A DNA stretch of 64,000 nucleotides. It comes from Streptomyces rhizoryzae (GTDB lineage Bacteria; Actinomycetota; Actinomycetes; Streptomycetales; Streptomycetaceae). Positions 25,521 through 33,384 of the stretch are shown here, piece after piece. Made by a program: the position numbers and the translations under genes. Positions within the stretch are counted from its first letter, which is position 1; each line of letters opens with the position of its first letter. The notes beneath the pieces are model-generated. The model had not been told where the DNA came from, ran no database searches, and saw nothing but the letters and a program-made list of their open reading frames with translations. The DNA is taken from positions 124,001-188,000 of the forward strand of contig NZ_JALMUV010000006.1 of assembly GCF_023155275.1 (NCBI RefSeq), read 5' to 3'.

Positions 25521-25901
25521 TCAGCTCCCGAACAGCGTGCGCAGCGTGTGCTGGAGCACGGGGTAGAAGGCACCGGCCATCAGCACGACCCAGACACCGA
25601 CGACGGTCCACAGCATCTGCTTCTGGTACTTCGGGCCCTTGGACCAGAAGTCCACGGCGATGACGCGCAGGCCGTTGAGCGCATGGAAGAGGATGGCGGC
25701 CACCAGGCCGTACTCCATCACGTTGACGATCGGCGTCTTGTAGGTCGCGACGACGTTGTCGTACGCGTCGGGGGAGACACGTACGAGAGCGGTGTCGAGG
25801 ACGTGTACGAACAGGAAGAAGAAGATGAGGACGCCGGTGACTCGGTGAGCCACCCAGGACCACATGCCTTCCCGGCCGCGGTACAGCGTTCCAGCCGGCA
25901 C
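25521..25901 (-). CDS. sdhC: Succinate dehydrogenase cytochrome b subunit
   Basis: A 126-residue cytochrome b556-type subunit with three transmembrane helices. WSWVAHRVTGVLI (the SxxHRxTG signature) and FHALNGLR carry conserved quinone- and haem-site residues. It is the first gene of the sdhCDAB operon. The promoter must lie in 25902-26083. Confidence 0.92.
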   Translation of the reverse strand: MPAGTLYRGREGMWSWVAHRVTGVLIFFFLFVHVLDTALVRVSPDAYDNVVATYKTPIVNVMEYGLVAAILFHALNGLRVIAVDFWSKGPKYQKQMLWTVVGVWVVLMAGAFYPVLQHTLRTLFGS

Positions 25902-26032
25902 GGAAGAACCCTCCGGGAGCGGGGACTAGGGCCGCGCCGGCTTCTCTGTCGGTCGGGCCCGGCCGGGTACGGTCCACCGGCCGCTCGTCATCGTATCGAC
26001 GCCCTGTCGGTTCCTCGCGCGGGGGGCCTTAG

Positions 26033-26066
26033 GTGTGATCAAACAGGCACCAACGGGCTATCACAC
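26033..26066. promoter_or_regulatory. Inverted repeat upstream of sdhC
   Basis: GTGTGAT (26033-26039) and ATCACAC (26060-26066) form a perfect 7-bp inverted repeat separated by 20 bp, about 130-165 bp upstream of sdhC and just past the end of the OHCU decarboxylase gene. It could be an operator flanking the sdh promoter or a weak hairpin. Confidence 0.4.
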
Positions 26067-26083
26067 AAGCACGAAGGGGTCCA

Positions 26084-26659
26084 TCAAGGACAATTCACCG
26101 CGAGTCGCCCCAGTCTGGCGCGGGCCAGCCGCCGTAATTCCTCCGCCGCCACCGACCGCTCCTCGTCCGGTTCGTGCGCGAGCCGGGTGCGGATCGCGTG
26201 CAGGGTCTGGTCCAGCAGCTCGTCGTCGTGGTAGCCGTCCAGGCAGATGACGAAGGCGTGCCGGAAGCGGCGCTCGTAGGCGGCGTGCGCGGCGCGCAGC
26301 GCGGTGTGGGCGGCGAGGGTGCCGGGGCCGGGGCGGGCCGGCGGGAGCGGTGCGGGCGGCTCCTGGGCCAGCGCCGCGGTCTGCTCGGCCGGGGTGAGGT
26401 CGTAGCCTGCCTCGTCACCGGCGGCTTGGAGCGCGGCGGCGTCCGGGTAGGGGCGGTGGTCGGCGAGCCGGCCGGCCCAGCGCGGGCAGGCGCAGCAGGT
26501 CAGCAGGGCGGCCACGGCCTGCTCGTGCGGGAGGGTGTTGAGGCGGTCGAGGCCGGGCGCCGGGGGCGGGGTGCGCGGGTCCCGTGCCGGTATGCCGCGC
26601 CCCGGGGCGTGCGGGCGGGGCCGTGGCAGCGGACGGGTGGCCGGGGTGTCACCGGACAG
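26084..26659 (-). CDS. 2-oxo-4-hydroxy-4-carboxy-5-ureidoimidazoline (OHCU) decarboxylase-like protein
   Basis: OHCU decarboxylase completes uric-acid breakdown to S-allantoin. The C-terminal part has the family pattern YERRFRHAFVIC...ELLDQTLHAIRTRL...EERSVAAEELRRLARARL. The only ATG/GTG start (GTG at 26515) would remove the conserved N-terminal LNTLPHEQAVAALLTCCACPRWA. Reading upstream in frame recovers LDRLNTLPHEQA and leads to a CTG at 26659 with GAGGAG six bases before it and no other start codon before the in-frame stop. I therefore give a 191-residue protein with a probable CTG start and a Pro/Arg-rich N-terminal extension. No other urate genes are in the window. Confidence 0.65.
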   Translation of the reverse strand: MSGDTPATRPLPRPRPHAPGRGIPARDPRTPPPAPGLDRLNTLPHEQAVAALLTCCACPRWAGRLADHRPYPDAAALQAAGDEAGYDLTPAEQTAALAQEPPAPLPPARPGPGTLAAHTALRAAHAAYERRFRHAFVICLDGYHDDELLDQTLHAIRTRLAHEPDEERSVAAEELRRLARARLGRLAVNCP

Positions 26660-27016
26660 CGTGGGCTCCTCGGGCGGCGGGGACGGACGGATGCGGAAGG
26701 GGGGTTTCGGTGCAGGGGAGGGGTGGACTGACGAATCCGGAGAGGCGTGTGGGACGAAACGGATGAAAAGTCTGATACGTACGGAAGTGAAGACAGAAGT
26801 GGCGATGCGTCACATGAGGTGGCACCCGGCGGATTCCCGGCGGTCCACGCGACCCGGAAGGGAGTGAGTGACGGTGAGGCCACGCTAACGACGCCTGTCG
26901 GCCACTGTCCGACGGATGCGCGATTTTCACCCGGATGAGAGAGCTTTCGCGCGCCCGATGGACACTCCGCTCCCCGCTCTGGCAATACCTTCGCCCCGAA
27001 AAGTGAGGATTGCACG
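26660..27016. other. 357-bp intergenic region upstream of the hexosaminidase
   Basis: No gene is seen. It holds the divergent promoters of the OHCU decarboxylase and hexosaminidase genes and is less GC-rich than either gene. I looked for a DasR operator (consensus near ACTGGTCTAGACCACT), which often controls hexosaminidases, and did not find a convincing copy. Confidence 0.4.
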
Positions 27017-28720
27017 ATGTCGAACCCGATGCGGCCGCCGCTTCCCCCGCGGCCCTCGGCCTCCTGGCAGCCCCCGTCCCCGGCCGGCCCGCCCGCCGGC
27101 CGGCCCGGCCGCCGCGCACTGCTGGCCGTCCCGGCGCTGGCCGCCGCGCTGGCCCTCGGCGGCTGCTCCCAGGGCGCCGGCTCCGCGCCCCCGGGCGCCG
27201 CCCCCAGCTCGTCCAGCCCCGCCGCGCCCATTCCCAGCTGGGCCAAGGTGACCGGCCCGCCGCGCATCGTCCCCGCCGTACGGGACTTCCGGCCGGCGAC
27301 CGGAAACGGCTGGCGGCCGACCAAGGGCGCCCGGATCGTGGTACCGGGCGGGCAGAAGAGCACCGCCGCCGACGAAGCGCAACTCATGGCCAAGGATCTC
27401 GGCGGGCTCGCCGTGGTCTGGGGAAAGCAGGACGTCCGCCCCGGTGACATCGAGGTGGACCTCACCGGCGGCACCGGCCGGCCCGACAACGCCCCGGCCG
27501 CGGGCACCGCCGACGAGGCGTACACCCTGACCGCGCGCGGCGGCCGGCTCACCCTCTCCGCCCCCACCGACGCCGGGATCTTCTACGCCACCCGCACCGT
27601 CAAACAGGCCGTCCGCACCGCCGGCGGCCTCCCCGAGGGCACCGTCTCCGACCGCCCGGACCGCGCCGAACGCGGCATGATGCTCGACAACGCCCGCAAG
27701 CCGTTCACCGCGGCCTGGATCGAGGACCGCATCCGGCAGCTCGCCGACCTCAAGCTCAACCAGCTCCAGCTGCACTTCTCCGACGACCAGGGCTTCCGCA
27801 TCCAGAGCGACAGCCACCCCCAGATCGTCTCCGCCGACCACCTCACCAAGGACCAGGTCCGGCACCTGATCAAGGTCGGGCAGAGCCTGCACGTCGCCCT
27901 GATCCCCGAGATCGACTCGCCCGGCCACCTCGGCGCGGTCCTCGACCACTACCCCGACCTCCAGCTGCGCAACGCCTCCGGCAAGGTCCTCCGGGGCGCC
28001 ATCGACATCTCCAAGCCGCAGGCCGGGGCGCTGGTCGACTCGCTGCTCAAGGAGTTCGCGCAGCTCTTCCCCGGCCCGTACTGGCACCTCGGCGGCGACG
28101 AGTACCAGGCGCTGATGGCCCGCGACCCCCAGGCGTCCTACCCGCAGCTCGCCAAGGCCGCGCGCGACAAGTACGGCTCCGGCGCCACCATCAAGGACCT
28201 GGCGACCGGCTGGCTCAACGACCGGCAGAAGACCGTCCAGGCGGCCGGCAAGACCCGCATCGAGGCGTGGAACGACGGCTTCTTCGCCAGCGGCAAGGTC
28301 ACCGCCGACAAGAACCGCACGGTCGCCTACTGGACCGGCAAGGAGATCGGCGCCCGCGATCCCGCCGAGTACCTCCGCGAGGGCCGCACCGTCCTCAACC
28401 TCAACGACGAGTTCCTCTACTACGTCCTCGGGGAGCCCAACAACTTCACGTACCCGACCGGCGAACGGATCTACAAGAGCTGGACCCCGCGGGTGCTGCG
28501 CGGCACCTCGCCGGTCTCCGCGCCGCCCGGCCAGACCGGGCCCGACCGCATCCCCGGCGGGCGGTTCGCGGTCTGGTGCGACCACGCCCAGGCGCAGACC
28601 CCGCAGCAGATCGCGGCCGGCATCAAGGTGCCGCTCGCCGCCCTGGCCCAGAAATCCTGGGACCCGCGCACCCCCGCCCTCCCCTGGCCGGACTTCAGGG
28701 CACTGGCGAACCGGCTCTGA
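27017..28720 (+). CDS. Secreted lipoprotein beta-N-acetylhexosaminidase (GH20)
   Basis: A 567-residue exported GH20 enzyme. The N-terminus has a long Pro-rich stretch, twin arginines (GRRALL), a hydrophobic segment and a lipobox ending LGGC (Cys50), so it is probably a lipid-anchored, possibly Tat-dependent, protein. A GH20b-like domain (about 85-210) precedes the catalytic barrel with the Asp361-Glu362 pair in HLGGDEYQ. It should release N-acetylglucosamine (or GalNAc) from chito-oligosaccharides or wall fragments. A very strong terminator follows. Confidence 0.9.
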   Translation: MSNPMRPPLPPRPSASWQPPSPAGPPAGRPGRRALLAVPALAAALALGGCSQGAGSAPPGAAPSSSSPAAPIPSWAKVTGPPRIVPAVRDFRPATGNGWRPTKGARIVVPGGQKSTAADEAQLMAKDLGGLAVVWGKQDVRPGDIEVDLTGGTGRPDNAPAAGTADEAYTLTARGGRLTLSAPTDAGIFYATRTVKQAVRTAGGLPEGTVSDRPDRAERGMMLDNARKPFTAAWIEDRIRQLADLKLNQLQLHFSDDQGFRIQSDSHPQIVSADHLTKDQVRHLIKVGQSLHVALIPEIDSPGHLGAVLDHYPDLQLRNASGKVLRGAIDISKPQAGALVDSLLKEFAQLFPGPYWHLGGDEYQALMARDPQASYPQLAKAARDKYGSGATIKDLATGWLNDRQKTVQAAGKTRIEAWNDGFFASGKVTADKNRTVAYWTGKEIGARDPAEYLREGRTVLNLNDEFLYYVLGEPNNFTYPTGERIYKSWTPRVLRGTSPVSAPPGQTGPDRIPGGRFAVWCDHAQAQTPQQIAAGIKVPLAALAQKSWDPRTPALPWPDFRALANRL

Positions 28721-28738
28721 ACTCCCGGACGCAAACCC

Positions 28739-28779
28739 GCGAGAGCCGGCCGGGGCCCCCGTCCCCGGCCGGCTCTCGC
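28739..28779 (+). terminator. Strong terminator after the hexosaminidase gene
   Basis: A perfect 17-bp stem (28739-28755 with 28763-28779) and a 7-nt loop lie 18 bp after the stop codon. Confidence 0.85.
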
Positions 28780-28886
28780 GCGTCAGGGCCAGCCCCCTCA
28801 CCGCGCGGCACCCCCCTCTTCCCCGCCTCATCGCGCCTCGCCGCTGAGGCGGGGAACAGGGCATGAAGAGAGCTGGGGCGCCGCGG

Positions 28887-29738
28887 CTATGCGCGGGGGT
28901 GGTCCCACGGAGGATTCATCGGGCGCCGGTGCCAGTACCACGCACGGCCGGCGATGGGCACGCCCGCGGCCCGGGAAAGATTTTCGCCGCCATCTTCAAC
29001 GGTGAGGCCGCGGTACGTCTGGTCGATCTTTGCAAGGGCTTCCTCGGCGGCCTGCCGTTCGCCCGCAGGCAACTGGTCGAGCGCTCCGTCCAGATGATCG
29101 CGCAGCTCAAGGTCCTCCACGTACAGGGAAGCCGGGTACCAAGCCGATGGGGGCCAGTCCGTTGTCATGCGAACGGTGAGTCGCTCCCAGTTCACGAGCA
29201 GAGCGCGCACTTCCCGGAGGCCCTCCGCGATCCCTTCGGGGAGATACGCATCGGTGACCTTGCAGGGAAGCTGAAACTCTTTGATGATGTCGGAAAACTT
29301 GGTGACGGTCGCGCGGGGAAACTCCGGAATGGCTTCTTCGACGGCTTCGACCGTCAGCCCCTCCGACTCGCTTTCAGGCTCGGTCACACGTGCGTGCGTG
29401 AGCCCGCCCCGCGGTGTGGCAACTCGCCAGACACTGGGGACGGTCTCCGTTCCCGGGAAGAGAACCGCCACGCCAAGCGACCGTGCCACCTTCAGCGCAA
29501 GCGTCTCCTCCGAAGGGTGCGACCGTACGGCGTCCGTCGCGTAGATGCTCACCGACCAGTTCAGGTCACCGCGAACCGCTGCGTATTCACAGGTGACTTC
29601 GGCGTCCCAGTTCCGGGAATCGAAGTCGGATTCCTCCGACACGTCAACATCGCCAAGCGAGAGGCCGAACACCTCGGCAAGGACAGGTGCAAGCCGTGCC
29701 GGGAGATCCTGGCCGGTGGTGATCAGGTTATAGGTCAT
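28887..29738 (-). CDS. Putative immunity protein for the adjacent toxin
   Basis: A 283-residue cytoplasmic protein with no signal or membrane segment, rich in acidic residues, and of no family I recognise with certainty. It begins with a DUF6301-like pattern (NLITTGQDLPARLAPVLAEVFGL). Its ATG shares a base with the stop of the preceding WXG100-type toxin gene. Tight coupling downstream of a polymorphic toxin is the standard position of the cognate immunity gene. The lower GC content suggests horizontal transfer. Function is inferred from position. Confidence 0.55.
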   Translation of the reverse strand: MTYNLITTGQDLPARLAPVLAEVFGLSLGDVDVSEESDFDSRNWDAEVTCEYAAVRGDLNWSVSIYATDAVRSHPSEETLALKVARSLGVAVLFPGTETVPSVWRVATPRGGLTHARVTEPESESEGLTVEAVEEAIPEFPRATVTKFSDIIKEFQLPCKVTDAYLPEGIAEGLREVRALLVNWERLTVRMTTDWPPSAWYPASLYVEDLELRDHLDGALDQLPAGERQAAEEALAKIDQTYRGLTVEDGGENLSRAAGVPIAGRAWYWHRRPMNPPWDHPRA

Positions 29739-31066
29739 CAGTGATAGGTCCTGTAGAGTTCCAGAGCCTTTTCTACGGCTTGCGGGTTGTTCTTGAACTT
29801 CGGTGCATTGCTGAAGAGTTTTTCGAGCTTGCTGACATCGCCATCCACGCGTGTGATCTGCTTAAGCGCATCGTATGCGATCCGATCGAGGTTGACGATG
29901 CCAGGACCGGAATCGGGGAAGACGGTTCCGGTGTCCTCGACGCCATATGTGCGTCCGTTGATCTCGTACCTCTGGGACACGTGGTCCCATTTCGCGTTCC
30001 CCGCGGCGATCTCGGCGATGTCATTGTTCACGGCCTGCTTGTATTCCGGCAGGATGAGGCTGTTTTCCGCTTTGACCTCCCCGCTCTTCGCACCTGCCAG
30101 GGTGTGCCTGGGGTGGGGTGCGCGAAGGGTCTTCCCTCTCGCCGGACCGGGGATGGTGTCCGAAGCCGGCCACGTCGCACGGCCTCCCCCGCCGCCACCT
30201 TGAGGAGTGCGCATCAGCGGCTGGCCAGTCGGGCCGACCGGCCCTTCGGCGGCCATCGCCAGGCGCGGGCCACCAAGGTTGGGCAGCTGCATGGGGAAGC
30301 CGGGCAGTGGGACGCTGAGGTTGCCCACGCTGGTCAGCTTCATGGCGCCCAGCACGTTCTTGACGCCGCCGGCGTCCGCGACGGCCTGGGCGCCGCGGGC
30401 GGTTCCGCCGAGGGCGCCGCCCAGGAGCATGCCGGACACCCCGGCGTCCTTGGCCTCGGCGGCATTGATGCCGTGCTGGTCCCCGAGAAGGTTCCGGCCG
30501 CCCTGGGCGACGACCACGTCCACCGTGACGGCACTGAGGCCGCCGATGGCGGCGGTGGCCAGGACGGTGCCGGCGATCTCGGTGATGGTGGCGGAGACAG
30601 CGACGCCCGCCGTGCCGGCCGCCGCGACGATCGCCTCGGTGGCCCCCGCGGCCGCGACCTCGCTCATGCCGCCGGTGAAGAGGGCCAGCGCCGTGCCGGC
30701 GACCAGGACCGCGCCCGCGATCTCCAGCTCGTGCTCGATCTTCTTCTTCGCTTCGGCTATCTGGTCGGCGAACTTATCCAGCGCCCTGGCCATGTCCTCC
30801 GCGGCACACGCGAGGTCGTCCAGATACCCCTTTCTCCCGCCGTGGTACTTCTTCCAGAACGCGGCGAACGCCTCGATCGACTTTCCCTTGTTGGTGTCGA
30901 TGACGTCCTGTGCGGACTTGTGTGCGGCAGAGGTGATGTCCTTGACGTCATCGGCAAATGTCCGCCAGGCGCGAGCGGCTTCCCGGAGCTCGTCCTCATC
31001 ACCCTGCGGCCACCACATGCCGGTGAGGTCCTGGACGATTTCCTTGGCCTTGTCTGCGGCACTCAA
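29738..31066 (-). CDS. Type VII-secreted polymorphic toxin candidate
   Basis: A 442-residue protein built like a WXG100/LXG effector. Residues 1-110 are a helical WXG100-type domain containing WKKYHGG (71-77). Residues 112-190 are hydrophobic, Ala/Gly-rich helices that could span or insert in a membrane. Residues 265-310 are a Gly/Pro linker. The C-terminal 120-130 residues (after HTLAGAKSGEVK) are a compact charged domain with NGRTYGVEDTGTVFP and IVNLDRIAYDALKQ, the likely toxin, which I cannot assign to a known class. It lies between a WXG100 gene (overlapping start) and the putative immunity gene. Confidence 0.6.
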   Translation of the reverse strand: MSAADKAKEIVQDLTGMWWPQGDEDELREAARAWRTFADDVKDITSAAHKSAQDVIDTNKGKSIEAFAAFWKKYHGGRKGYLDDLACAAEDMARALDKFADQIAEAKKKIEHELEIAGAVLVAGTALALFTGGMSEVAAAGATEAIVAAAGTAGVAVSATITEIAGTVLATAAIGGLSAVTVDVVVAQGGRNLLGDQHGINAAEAKDAGVSGMLLGGALGGTARGAQAVADAGGVKNVLGAMKLTSVGNLSVPLPGFPMQLPNLGGPRLAMAAEGPVGPTGQPLMRTPQGGGGGGRATWPASDTIPGPARGKTLRAPHPRHTLAGAKSGEVKAENSLILPEYKQAVNNDIAEIAAGNAKWDHVSQRYEINGRTYGVEDTGTVFPDSGPGIVNLDRIAYDALKQITRVDGDVSKLEKLFSNAPKFKNNPQAVEKALELYRTYH

Positions 31067-31392
31067 TGGGCACCGCCGCCTTGCGACGTGAAGCCCGAGG
31101 CGTTGGAGCGATCCGCTTCCTCGTGGTTGTCAGCCATGTCCTTCAGGGAGGTGCCGATGCTTTCCAGGCCCTGCACCAGCGCATGGGCTGCGCGCTCGAT
31201 CCGGGTGCGATGAGGGCCGTAGACATCTTCGAACTTCTTCCCCTGCTCGTCGTCCCCCCAAGGCTCCCCGAGCCCGTCGAGCGCGTGCTTCAGCTTCTCG
31301 GCCGCTTTTGCCAAAGCGGCTGACTCCCTGTTGAATTTCGGTGCTTCGTTCTTCAGCTGATGCGTGTCCACATCGAAGCCGGAAGCAGCCAC
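31063..31392 (-). CDS. WXG100-family protein, toxin-operon partner
   Basis: A 109-residue helical protein with W45-G-D-D in the turn between helices and a GTG start. Its stop overlaps the start of the toxin gene (ATGA). Small WXG100 partners of this sort form heterodimers with the N-terminal domain of larger effectors and are needed for type VII export. It is the first gene of a three-gene WXG100/toxin/immunity operon. Confidence 0.75.
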   Translation of the reverse strand: MAASGFDVDTHQLKNEAPKFNRESAALAKAAEKLKHALDGLGEPWGDDEQGKKFEDVYGPHRTRIERAAHALVQGLESIGTSLKDMADNHEEADRSNASGFTSQGGGAH

Positions 31393-32002
31393 GATCCCCC
31401 CAAGCGCTTTACCATCAGGTTCACTGCAAACCTACCGCGCACCACTGACAGTGCACCGTGGCTGCTCAGCGCATCGACCTGTTTACCGAGTTCGCCCTGC
31501 TTCCAGGCGGTATGACCCGCGCGGATATGGCCAAGCAATGGCTCGAATTCGCGTGCCGTACACACGGATCGACTTCGGGAAGAGGAATGCGTGAGAGGGG
31601 CTGCGGCTGCCATGGCGCAGCAGCGTAGGTATGTGGCGCCCGAGGGCAATGGCACGGCCCGCTTCCCTGGGGGTGTCCGGACTCCGTGCGGGCGGCGCGG
31701 GTGCGGGCCGCTGTGCCACCGCGCACGCGATGCTCCGCGGTGCGGGTCATGTCTGGCGGGCCGCGGGCCGCGGGCCGCGGCCCGCGGGGTGCCGGCGAGG
31801 CCGGTGCGCGATGGCGGAGCACCGGAGAGTGGCCGGCGTCGGGGGGCGCGAGCCGGAGTCGTCGACGGGCCGGGCGCAGCAGGCCGGGTGCGTCCGCGCG
31901 CGGTTTCCCTTCCTGTGCGGGTGACGTTTTTCCAGGATTTTGCGCAGTGCGGAACGAGCCGACTGGTCTCGTCCGAACTCGCCGCATGATCAGGGAGGCG
32001 CT
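31393..32002. other. 610-bp region upstream of the toxin operon
   Basis: No convincing gene. It should carry the promoter of the leftward WXG100/toxin operon. It also holds copy 1 of a 47-bp repeat (31922-31968) and the ribosome-binding site of the small membrane-protein gene at 32003. A weak 56-residue frame at 31458-31628 was not accepted. Confidence 0.4.
31922..31968 (+). repeat. 47-bp dispersed repeat, copy 1
   Basis: Begins TGACGTTTTT and ends AACGAGCCGACTGGTC. It matches copy 2 (34470-34516) at 37 of 47 positions without a gap, identity being concentrated in the first 10 and last 26 bases. This copy ends 34 bp before the start codon of a 41-residue membrane protein. Confidence 0.75.
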
Positions 32003-32128
32003 ATGGGACGGGAATTCTGGCGGACGGTCCGGATGGCCATCGAGAAGGACAACTGGACTGCCCGACTTTTTGTGGTGTGCCTCGCGATGGGCGTTGTCCT
32101 CGGCGCCTGGGTGGGTGTCACCCGCTAG
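32003..32128 (+). CDS. 41-residue single-span membrane protein
   Basis: MGREFWRTVRMAIEKDNW is followed by a hydrophobic helix (FVVCLAMGVVLGAWVGV) and a short tail. AGGGAGG lies four bases before the ATG. The amphipathic basic N-terminus plus one transmembrane helix is typical of small actinobacterial membrane peptides. It is preceded by copy 1 of the 47-bp repeat and followed by two terminator hairpins. Function unknown. Confidence 0.6.
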   Translation: MGREFWRTVRMAIEKDNWTARLFVVCLAMGVVLGAWVGVTR

Positions 32129-32240
32129 TCGGGGCCCGGGTCGTCGTACGGCCGCGCGAGGCGCTGGAGCGGCTGGCCGTCGGGTCGGTCACGGCGGCGG
32201 CGCGGTGAGGCGTCCGGCCGCGGAAGGTGGGGGCGCGAGA

Positions 32241-32311
32241 GACGGCCGGGGCCGCCACCCCCCACAGGAGAGGCCCCGGCCGTCGTTCGCGGGGAGCCCG
32301 TGACGGGCTCC
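32241..32311 (+). terminator. Tandem terminators after the small membrane-protein gene
   Basis: Hairpin one is a perfect 13-bp stem (32241-32253 with 32272-32284). Hairpin two is a perfect 8-bp stem (32293-32300 with 32304-32311) with a 3-nt loop. Confidence 0.75.
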
Positions 32312-32733
32312 TAATCGATACAGCGCCGCGGGGCCCGAAAGCGTCACAGGGGGTACGGGCGGCGGCACGGCCAGTGGTCTGGACGCGGGCCGGGCAAGGC
32401 CCGTAACGTGCCGAAACGCGCCGGTGGCGCACCGGCCGCGGCGGATCCCGGCGGCCGGAAGCGCGGCCGGTTACCGGGGAGTTCGGATGGCGACGCACCA
32501 CCCCGCCCCCTCGCGCCGCCCGCCCCGGAGGTGGCCCGGGTGCCGGGCGCCCGGTCAGACCCGTTACGGTCAGCAGGAACGGCCGGAGCGCCGGCGCCCG
32601 GCGCAGCGGCTGACCGCGCCGGGCGCACGGCGGTTCCGGTGGACCAGACGGCAGACCAACGGCTACGTAACAGCGACAGCGCGAAACGGCAAGGACCGGG
32701 CGGCGGACATTCAGCGTGCGACAGGATGGACCC
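32312..32733 (+). other. Gene-free region upstream of the ECF sigma gene
   Basis: About 420 bp without a supported gene on either strand; long frames here are composition artefacts. It must contain the promoter of the sigma-factor gene. No clear promoter motif was recognised. Confidence 0.4.
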
Positions 32734-33384
32734 GTGCGAGGGGACGACATTCAGCCGGACGACGGACGGCTGACGGTTGCCGTGCAGGCGGCGCAGGACG
32801 GCGACGAGACCGCGTTCCGGACGGTCTACCGCGCCATACATCCGCGGCTCCTCGGCTACGTCCGGACCCTGGTGGGCGAGGCCGACGCCGAGGACGTCGC
32901 TTCCGAGGCGTGGCTCCAGATAACCCGCGACCTCGCCCGCTTCAGCGGCGACGCGGACCGCTTCCGCGGCTGGGCCGCCCGGATCGCCCGTAACCGCGCC
33001 CTGGACCACATCCGCATGCGCGGCCGCCGCCCCGCCATCGGCGGCGACGAGACCGAACTCGCCGACACCCCCGCCGCCTCCGACACCGCCGGCGAAGCGC
33101 TGGAAGCCCTCGGCACCGGCCGCACCTTCCGGCTGATAGGCCGCCTGCCGCAGGACCAGGCCGAGGCGGTCACCCTGCGGGTCGTGGTCGGCCTGGACGC
33201 CAAGAGCGCCGCCCAGGTCCTCGGCAAACGGCCCGGCGCGGTACGCACCGCGGCCCACCGCGGACTGAAGAAGCTGGCCGAACTCCTCACCGGCGACGGC
33301 GCCGCGGACGACGGCGGCGAAGTGGCGGAATCGTACGTACCAGGTGTGACGGAAACGGCCGCCCGAACGCAGAAGGACATGTGA
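32734..33384 (+). CDS. ECF-type RNA polymerase sigma factor
   Basis: A 216-residue sigma-70 family protein with region 2 (FRTVYRAIHPRLLGYVRTLVG...DAEDVASEAWLQI...FRGWAARIARNRALDHIR) and region 4 (LPQDQAEAVTLRVVVGLDAKSAAQVLGKRPGAVRTAAHRGLKKL). The GTG at 32734 is preferred; GTG at 32716 is possible. Its stop overlaps the start of the membrane protein gene that follows, which is the expected place of an anti-sigma factor. Confidence 0.85.
   Translation: MRGDDIQPDDGRLTVAVQAAQDGDETAFRTVYRAIHPRLLGYVRTLVGEADAEDVASEAWLQITRDLARFSGDADRFRGWAARIARNRALDHIRMRGRRPAIGGDETELADTPAASDTAGEALEALGTGRTFRLIGRLPQDQAEAVTLRVVVGLDAKSAAQVLGKRPGAVRTAAHRGLKKLAELLTGDGAADDGGEVAESYVPGVTETAARTQKDM

Noticed and set aside
26033..26066. 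CRP-type operator (TGTGA...TCACA)
   Set aside because: Arms match, but the spacer is far too long for a CRP site (6 bp expected); kept only as an undefined inverted repeat.
26660..27016. Possible DasR operator for the hexosaminidase gene
   Set aside because: No sequence close to the ACTGGTCTAGACCACT consensus was found.
31458..31628. A 56-residue plus-strand frame starting GTG (AAQRIDLFTEFALLPGG...)
   Set aside because: Its composition looks partly coding, but there is no ribosome-binding site, no recognisable domain and no context; could be a gene fragment.
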